Shown one piece after another: positions 59,157 to 64,000 of a stretch of 64,000 nucleotides of DNA; position 1 is the first letter of the stretch; each line of letters begins with the position of its first letter. Under the pieces are notes generated by a model. It was not told the DNA's origin, searched no databases, and was given only the letters and a program-made list of their open reading frames with translations. Made by a program: the position numbers and the translations under genes. The stretch is from Mesorhizobium neociceri (GTDB lineage Bacteria; Pseudomonadota; Alphaproteobacteria; Rhizobiales; Rhizobiaceae), in the NCBI RefSeq assembly GCF_013520985.1, contig NZ_JACDTY010000003.1, positions 372,001-436,000 on the forward strand. Reading direction: 5' to 3'.

Positions 59157-62100
59157 TTACCGATACTCGAAGATCGACCGGAAAATGCCCGGCGCGATCA
59201 CCGATAGCGGGTTGATGTCCAGCACCGGCTTGTTGGCGTTGCCCTTGAGCCGGTAGGTGACGCCGATCAGGCCGCGATCCCGGCCATTGCCGAGCAACGC
59301 GCCGACCAGCGGCAACTCGCCGAAGATGCGGTTGAGGCCATAGGCCGGCATGAACGTTCCGGTCATGTCCATATTGTTGTTCTGGTCGTAGAGCGTGCCC
59401 TGGAAAGTGGTGCCGATGCGCGGGCCGCGCAGCACGCCATTGGCCAGCTTCAGGTAGCCGGACCCCTTGTCGATCTCGGTAAAGCCGCGTTCGAATTTCA
59501 CCCGCGAGGTGTCGATCTTGCCTTTGACCGCTTCATTCAGGCTGCGGCTGTCGCCGGCCGGCGTGGTCGAGACGATCGAGGCGAGCTTCGGTTCGTCGAC
59601 AATGAAGAAGTTGCTCGAATCGACCTGGCCCCGCATCGGCCCGTCGGCCGCGCCGCTGAGCGACAGCGTGATCGATCCGCCTTCCATGTGTTCGTAGATG
59701 TTGAGGAAGCGCAATATGGCGCCGGCGTCGGCCGACGTCATGTTGAGTGCGCGCGCGCCGTTGCCCGTCGTATTGCTGATGGTGATGGCGGCGCCCGAAC
59801 TTGCCGTGGCGCTGACCTTGAGCCCGTTTACCTTGGAACCGGCGGCGCTGTAGTCGAGCTTCAAATTGGACAGGACCTCGTCGTGGAACCCGGTGAGCGA
59901 ATTGACATCGGCGCTGACCGACACCGCATCCGAGCCGGTGGTCTTGGTGGCGGTGTCGACGTCGGAGGTGAACTGCTTGATCAGCGAGCGGGCGTCGAGC
60001 GCATAGCCGCTGACGTCGACGGCAAAGCCTTTTCCCGACCGCTTCACCGTCACTGCGACGTCGTCGCCCCGGTTCAAGGCGACCTTGCTGAAGCGCGCCG
60101 ACGACAGCGCGCCCTTGACCAGGACGACATCGCCTTCGACAGAAAAGCTCTTTCCGTCAAGATCGAAGTCGGACAGCGTTGTCGTATCGCCCGACTTCGC
60201 CATGGTGAAAGTGGCATTGGCGGGAATGCCCGGCCCTTTGCTCCAGCCGGCCCACGGAATGTCCAGCCTGGCGCTGGTCAGGTCGACCGCGACGTTCTGG
60301 CTGCCGCCTTCACCGCTCTTGTCGATCGCCACCTTGATGGTGCCGGAAATCAGCGGCGACAAGCCAGGCATGGCGATGGCGCGCGTCTTGTCGTCGAGCA
60401 CAAGGGCCACCTTGCGGCTGCGCGGCGGTCCGTCATCCCTGAGCGGCTCGACTAGGTCGAGCTCGGCCGGAATGCCGTTCAGCTTCGCGTCGGCCGAGAT
60501 CACCGCCTTGTCGGGTCCGACCTCGATCGAACCGTCGGCATCGGTCACCGTCTGATCTTCGAACGGCTTGGCGAGCGACAGGTCCTTGTAGTCGAGCGAC
60601 ACCAGCCAATCGAGCTTCGAAGTGTCGACACCGGACTGCAGCGGAATGTCGGCCTTGACGTGGCCGGTCACCGTGCCGGACAGGTCGTCCGGCGCAATGC
60701 CGACATGGCGCATGGCGTTGATCGGTTCATAGGAGGCGAGCTCGGCGATGGCCGGCGCCTCGCCGGCGACGTCGATTTCGAGCGCGCCGATCACCGGCGG
60801 GTGGTTCGCCGCCTTCACCGCGAGCGTGCCATTGCTTGCCGCCACGGTGCGGCCGCTCGGCATATAGACGCTGCCCGAGGCCAGCGCGATGTCGACATCG
60901 TTGCCGTGGAAGGAAACCACGCCAATGGCATCGCGGATCGGCGGGATGCGGCCGGCAGTGTCGAAGCGCGAGCCCTCGACCTGGAACCGGCCGAACACCT
61001 CGTCAGCCGAAAGCGGCACGCCGTTGCCGAGGCGGCCCGGCACGACCTGGAACTGCAGGTTGGCGTCGACGACGCGGCCGCCAAACAGGTTCTGCAGCAC
61101 CCACAGCCGGGCATTTTTGGCTGAAAACCAGGGCCACAATTGCTTGACATGCGAGACCGGCATGTCGTGGACGTTGAGCGACAGCGAAATGCCCGGCGGT
61201 CCGTTGTCGATGAACGCTAGTGCGGCTGTGCCCAGAACCTCGCTGCCCGACCCCGACCTGACGCCGATCTGCTCGGCGATGAGCTTGCGGCTTTTGATCT
61301 GATAGACGCCGGCGATGCGGGCGAAGAAATTCAGCGCCGGCTCGGGCGAGTCCGAAGGCGCCAGCGTCGAGCCGTCGCTGGTCAGGTCGTAGCGATAGGA
61401 AGGCTCCTCGCCCGCCGCACCGGTCGGCGGCTTTGGCCCGATCGAGCCGGCGAAATTGAATGTCGAACGGCCGGTCTCCAAAACCAGCCGGCCGACATCG
61501 ATCTTGTTGGAGCCGGAGACAAGGGTGGCGTCGGCGTCGACGTCGACCGGCAACAGCCCGCGTGTGCCGAGGTCGAGCACCGAGCCGGTTAGCGACAGTG
61601 AGGCCGTCAGTCGGGAATCGCTGTCGCCCGAGCCTTCGGTTCCCGTCAGCTTCAAAGCGATCGCGCCGGTTTTTCCACCGGCCGCTGGCGTTGTCTCTGC
61701 AATGGCCGCCATGTCGATGGCCGCGTTCAACGCAGTGACCCGCAGGGAGGTCGTATCGCGGGTAGCGGTGGCCGTGACCGTAAGCGCGCGGCCATCGACA
61801 TCCGCCTCTGACGAAAACTCCATGCTGCCCGGGCCAGACTGAAGCACGGTGGCATTGGCAATGTTGACCAGCTTGACCGAGCCGGCCTCGGGTAGTTCGA
61901 ACGCGACATTCTTGAGATCAATGCGGCGCATCGAATCCTCGCGCACGGCATCGAGCGCGTGGTTGACGTGGCCGAAGACGGCGGCGGCCAGCTTTTCCGG
62001 ATCGATGAGGCCGTCTTGATTGCGCAGCTCGGCTGTCCAGTCGCCGCCCGACGGCATTGCCGCGGTGACGATATGGGCGTCGGAAATCCTGGCGCTGGTC

Positions 62101-62543
62101 AGCCGCACCTCGCCCGAAAACAGCGGTATCAGACGGATGCCGAAACGCACACGCCCGGCATCGGCCATCGGCTTGCCGTCGGCGGTCTTGACGCTGACGT
62201 CGTTGACCTGCAGCGCAATGAAGCTCGAGCCGTCGAGTGTCAGGCGGGCCGGGCCGACGGCGACATTGACGTCGAAACCGGCGAGTTTCTCGATCGCCGT
62301 TTCGGCTTCCGCCCGCAGCCGCTCGCTGCCGATGCCGGTGGCGCCGATGACATAGACGGCAACGGCCGCCAGCAGCACCAGGGCTGCAACGCCGGCAAAC
62401 AGGCGGGCAAGAATGCGAAAGCCACGGCCGATGCGTGCCTTGCCGAGCGGCGGCACGCTGCAAGCAGACGGGAAAGTCCCCAGGTCGGTGATCTCGTCAC
62501 GCCTGAATCGGATCTTCTCGTGCTGCGGTTCTTCCTGATCCAC
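59157..62543 (-). CDS. giant AsmA/YhdP-like (DUF3971) envelope protein
   Basis: About 1128 aa from GTG at 62543 (start MDQEEPQHEKIRFRRDE), with GGAAAATTG upstream; an N-terminal extension to 62624 is possible. One membrane helix at about 46-68 is followed by a very long periplasmic repeat of beta-rich segments (for example IDLKNVAFELPEAGS, LSGTVTGHVKADIPLQSG, LNIYEHMEGGSITLSLSG), the DUF3971/AsmA-C pattern of YhdP and TamB relatives that move lipids between membranes. The last residues are SIFEYR. Confidence 0.88.
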   Translation of the reverse strand: MDQEEPQHEKIRFRRDEITDLGTFPSACSVPPLGKARIGRGFRILARLFAGVAALVLLAAVAVYVIGATGIGSERLRAEAETAIEKLAGFDVNVAVGPARLTLDGSSFIALQVNDVSVKTADGKPMADAGRVRFGIRLIPLFSGEVRLTSARISDAHIVTAAMPSGGDWTAELRNQDGLIDPEKLAAAVFGHVNHALDAVREDSMRRIDLKNVAFELPEAGSVKLVNIANATVLQSGPGSMEFSSEADVDGRALTVTATATRDTTSLRVTALNAAIDMAAIAETTPAAGGKTGAIALKLTGTEGSGDSDSRLTASLSLTGSVLDLGTRGLLPVDVDADATLVSGSNKIDVGRLVLETGRSTFNFAGSIGPKPPTGAAGEEPSYRYDLTSDGSTLAPSDSPEPALNFFARIAGVYQIKSRKLIAEQIGVRSGSGSEVLGTAALAFIDNGPPGISLSLNVHDMPVSHVKQLWPWFSAKNARLWVLQNLFGGRVVDANLQFQVVPGRLGNGVPLSADEVFGRFQVEGSRFDTAGRIPPIRDAIGVVSFHGNDVDIALASGSVYMPSGRTVAASNGTLAVKAANHPPVIGALEIDVAGEAPAIAELASYEPINAMRHVGIAPDDLSGTVTGHVKADIPLQSGVDTSKLDWLVSLDYKDLSLAKPFEDQTVTDADGSIEVGPDKAVISADAKLNGIPAELDLVEPLRDDGPPRSRKVALVLDDKTRAIAMPGLSPLISGTIKVAIDKSGEGGSQNVAVDLTSARLDIPWAGWSKGPGIPANATFTMAKSGDTTTLSDFDLDGKSFSVEGDVVLVKGALSSARFSKVALNRGDDVAVTVKRSGKGFAVDVSGYALDARSLIKQFTSDVDTATKTTGSDAVSVSADVNSLTGFHDEVLSNLKLDYSAAGSKVNGLKVSATASSGAAITISNTTGNGARALNMTSADAGAILRFLNIYEHMEGGSITLSLSGAADGPMRGQVDSSNFFIVDEPKLASIVSTTPAGDSRSLNEAVKGKIDTSRVKFERGFTEIDKGSGYLKLANGVLRGPRIGTTFQGTLYDQNNNMDMTGTFMPAYGLNRIFGELPLVGALLGNGRDRGLIGVTYRLKGNANKPVLDINPLSVIAPGIFRSIFEYR

Positions 62544-62638
62544 GCAATTTTCCGTTGTACGAATTCGATCGTGGACGAATCCCCGCTCGACACTATAACG
62601 ATGCAGCCTGGCGCGTAACCTCAAACAAGGGCATCGAT

Positions 62639-63106
62639 ATGGCTGATCTCGACATTGGCGACGCTGCTCCGCAATTCGACCTTCCGCGCGACGGCGGCGG
62701 CTCGCTCAGCCTTGCCGCGTTGCGGGGAAAACCCGTCGTACTTTACTTCTATCCGCAGGACGACACCACAAGTTGCACCAATGAGGCGATCAGCTTCTCG
62801 CAGATGAAGCCGGAATTTGAGAAGGCCGGCGCCGTCGTGATCGGCCTGTCGCCGGACAGCGTGAAGAAGCACGACAAGTTCAAAACCAAATACGATCTCA
62901 CCGTCGACCTGGTTGCCGACGAAGAGCGCAAAGTGATCGAGGCCTACAATCTGTGGGTCGAAAAGACGATGTATGGCCGCAACTACATGGGCGTCGAACG
63001 GGCGACGTTCCTGATCGGCAAGGACGGCCGGATCGCCGGCATCTGGCGCAAGGTCCGCGTGAAGGGGCACGCCGAAGCGGTGCTGGAGGCGGTGCGCGCG
63101 CTCTGA
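62639..63106 (+). CDS. bcp: peroxiredoxin, Bcp/PrxQ type
   Basis: 155 aa, start MADLDIGDAAPQFDLPRDGG. The peroxidatic cysteine is Cys46 in DDTTSCTNEA; the residue five further on, where many Bcp proteins have a resolving Cys, is Ile, so it should be a 1-Cys enzyme. It reduces peroxides using thiols, possibly with glutaredoxin. Divergent from the AsmA-like gene. Confidence 0.92.
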   Translation: MADLDIGDAAPQFDLPRDGGGSLSLAALRGKPVVLYFYPQDDTTSCTNEAISFSQMKPEFEKAGAVVIGLSPDSVKKHDKFKTKYDLTVDLVADEERKVIEAYNLWVEKTMYGRNYMGVERATFLIGKDGRIAGIWRKVRVKGHAEAVLEAVRAL

Positions 63107-63248
63107 CGCGCCACCGATCTCGCTACCTGCTACAACCTGCCGCTCGTTTCGCGCGCAATCCTTGCCAGACGGCGCCCGCGGCAAACCTTTGTTAACCCTA
63201 ATAATGTGTAATCAGGCTTCGTTGGTGTCGTAACGAAAGCTTGGTCCC

Positions 63249-64000
63249 GTGAACCCAACCGGTCAGTCAACGGTCTTCGGCAGGCGCAGGGAGCCTCATA
63301 CGGTCATCATTGCGCGCGGCAATGAGATACGGCATTTCACCATCCGACCGTGGCTCGTCGCCTTTCTTGGTTCGGCACTTGCGGCAATCGCTATCGGCTA
63401 TCTTCTGGCAACCTCCTATCTGGTTCTGCGTGACGATCTGATCGGCGCCACCACGGCCAGGCAGGCGCGCATGCAGCAGGCCTATGAGGATCGCATCTCG
63501 GCATTGCGCGCCCAGGTCGACCGCATCACCAGCCGCCAGCTTCTCGACCAGAAACTGATGGAAACCAAGGTCAGCGAACTGCTCGAGCGGCAGAGCCAGC
63601 TCAGCCAGCGTCATGGCCGCCTCGGTCCGATTCTCGAACGGGCGGAAAACGAAGTCGGAACGCCGGCCGCCGCGGATGTGGCGGCAAAGCCCGACGAGCA
63701 TGCCGAACTGACCGGCAGCGAGCCCCTGGCCTATTCGGTCGCCAGCCTCGGTTCGGCCGACACCAGGCCGTTCTCGCTGTGGTCGACCCGCTCCGATCCG
63801 CTGCCCAGCGAAACGGCGGCGGATCGTGCCGACAAACTGTTCGTCTCGATCAACGATTCGCTGAAGGCCATCGAAAGCCAGCAGCTCACCCGTATCGCCA
63901 CGCTTGCCGACAATGCCTACAAGAACGCCGATGCCATCACGCAGGCGCTCGAGGCGGCCGGCCTGCCTGTCGACAGCGATTTCGGCAAAAACGAAAGCGA
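63249..64000 (+). CDS. M23 family metallopeptidase (partial, N-terminal part)
   Basis: Open from GTG at 63249 to the window edge, about 250 residues visible (start MNPTGQSTVFGRRREPHTV). A single membrane helix at about 34-58 is followed by coiled-coil sequence (AYEDRISALRAQVDRITSRQ) and a hydrophilic linker. This N-terminal pattern is that of rhizobial envelope M23 (LytM) peptidases such as DipM/EnvC relatives; the catalytic domain is outside the window. The upstream 63107-63248 has no gene. Confidence 0.7.
   Translation, partial: MNPTGQSTVFGRRREPHTVIIARGNEIRHFTIRPWLVAFLGSALAAIAIGYLLATSYLVLRDDLIGATTARQARMQQAYEDRISALRAQVDRITSRQLLDQKLMETKVSELLERQSQLSQRHGRLGPILERAENEVGTPAAADVAAKPDEHAELTGSEPLAYSVASLGSADTRPFSLWSTRSDPLPSETAADRADKLFVSINDSLKAIESQQLTRIATLADNAYKNADAITQALEAAGLPVDSDFGKNES

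Overview
This 64-kb window is a gene-dense, high-GC chromosomal segment of a rhizobial alphaproteobacterium, most likely Mesorhizobium or a close Phyllobacteriaceae relative. The evidence is the sufS2-B-C-D-S1-T-A order of the Fe-S operon, the purC-purS-purQ-purL order with a separate purS, an F1 zeta-subunit gene, a PsuK/PsuG pair, DUF1127 proteins, GTTC-N7-GTTC and ICE-type operators, and two families of intergenic palindromes of the kind scattered through rhizobial chromosomes. No tRNA, rRNA, phage, IS element, conjugation gene or CRISPR array was found. The segment looks like core chromosome; only about 51.1-52.6 kb looks like an insertion scar.

Layout. 1-2.1 kb (minus): flavin reductase, MoxR ATPase and a VWA (CoxE-like) protein cut by the window edge. 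2.3-4.4 kb (plus): periplasmic substrate-binding protein coupled to an S58/P1 peptidase. 4.4-10.5 kb: DUF2171, DUF2259, a membrane protein, purB, a VOC dioxygenase, an RBBP9-type hydrolase, an HpcH/HpaI aldolase and the ATP synthase zeta subunit. 10.8-19.0 kb: purine genes purC, purS, purQ and purL, with a frameshifted RNA 2'-phosphotransferase (kptA) coupled to purQ, a lipoprotein, a Pr6Pr membrane protein and a MocR regulator between them. 19.6-25.1 kb: bolA, a phosphodiester glycosidase, monothiol glutaredoxin, Bcr/CflA efflux pump, inositol-phosphatase family protein, ttcA and rpsD. 25.5-34.0 kb: small secreted protein, DUF3008, a frameshifted RNB ribonuclease, murI, a membrane protein, trmJ, icd, a GST, DUF2269 and an SDR-DoxX fusion. 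34.0-40.4 kb: alaS, recA (with a near-consensus SOS box), psuK and psuG. 40.6-50.3 kb: TfoX-N and GFA proteins, then the whole SUF operon (minus), facing an alpha/beta hydrolase across a near-perfect Irr (ICE) operator. 50.5-64 kb: PaiB-like protein, arylamine N-acetyltransferase inside a repeat-bearing scar, a four-gene GT2/LAB-N/GT39/PAP2 envelope-glycolipid operon, tyrS, an HxlR regulator, DUF1127, a giant AsmA-like protein, Bcp and the start of an M23 peptidase.

The genes group into de novo purine synthesis (purB, C, S, Q, L), Fe-S and thiol biology (SUF operon, BolA, Grx4, TtcA, Bcp), translation and RNA maintenance (alaS, tyrS, rpsD, trmJ, ttcA, kptA, RNB), and envelope building (murI, the glycosyltransferase operon, the AsmA-like protein, M23). 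The items most worth a second look are the lipid A-type glycosylation operon, the ICE-box SUF operon with two unnamed small membrane proteins inside it, the two single-base frameshifts, and an intergenic palindrome whose ends supply the stop codons of neighbouring genes.
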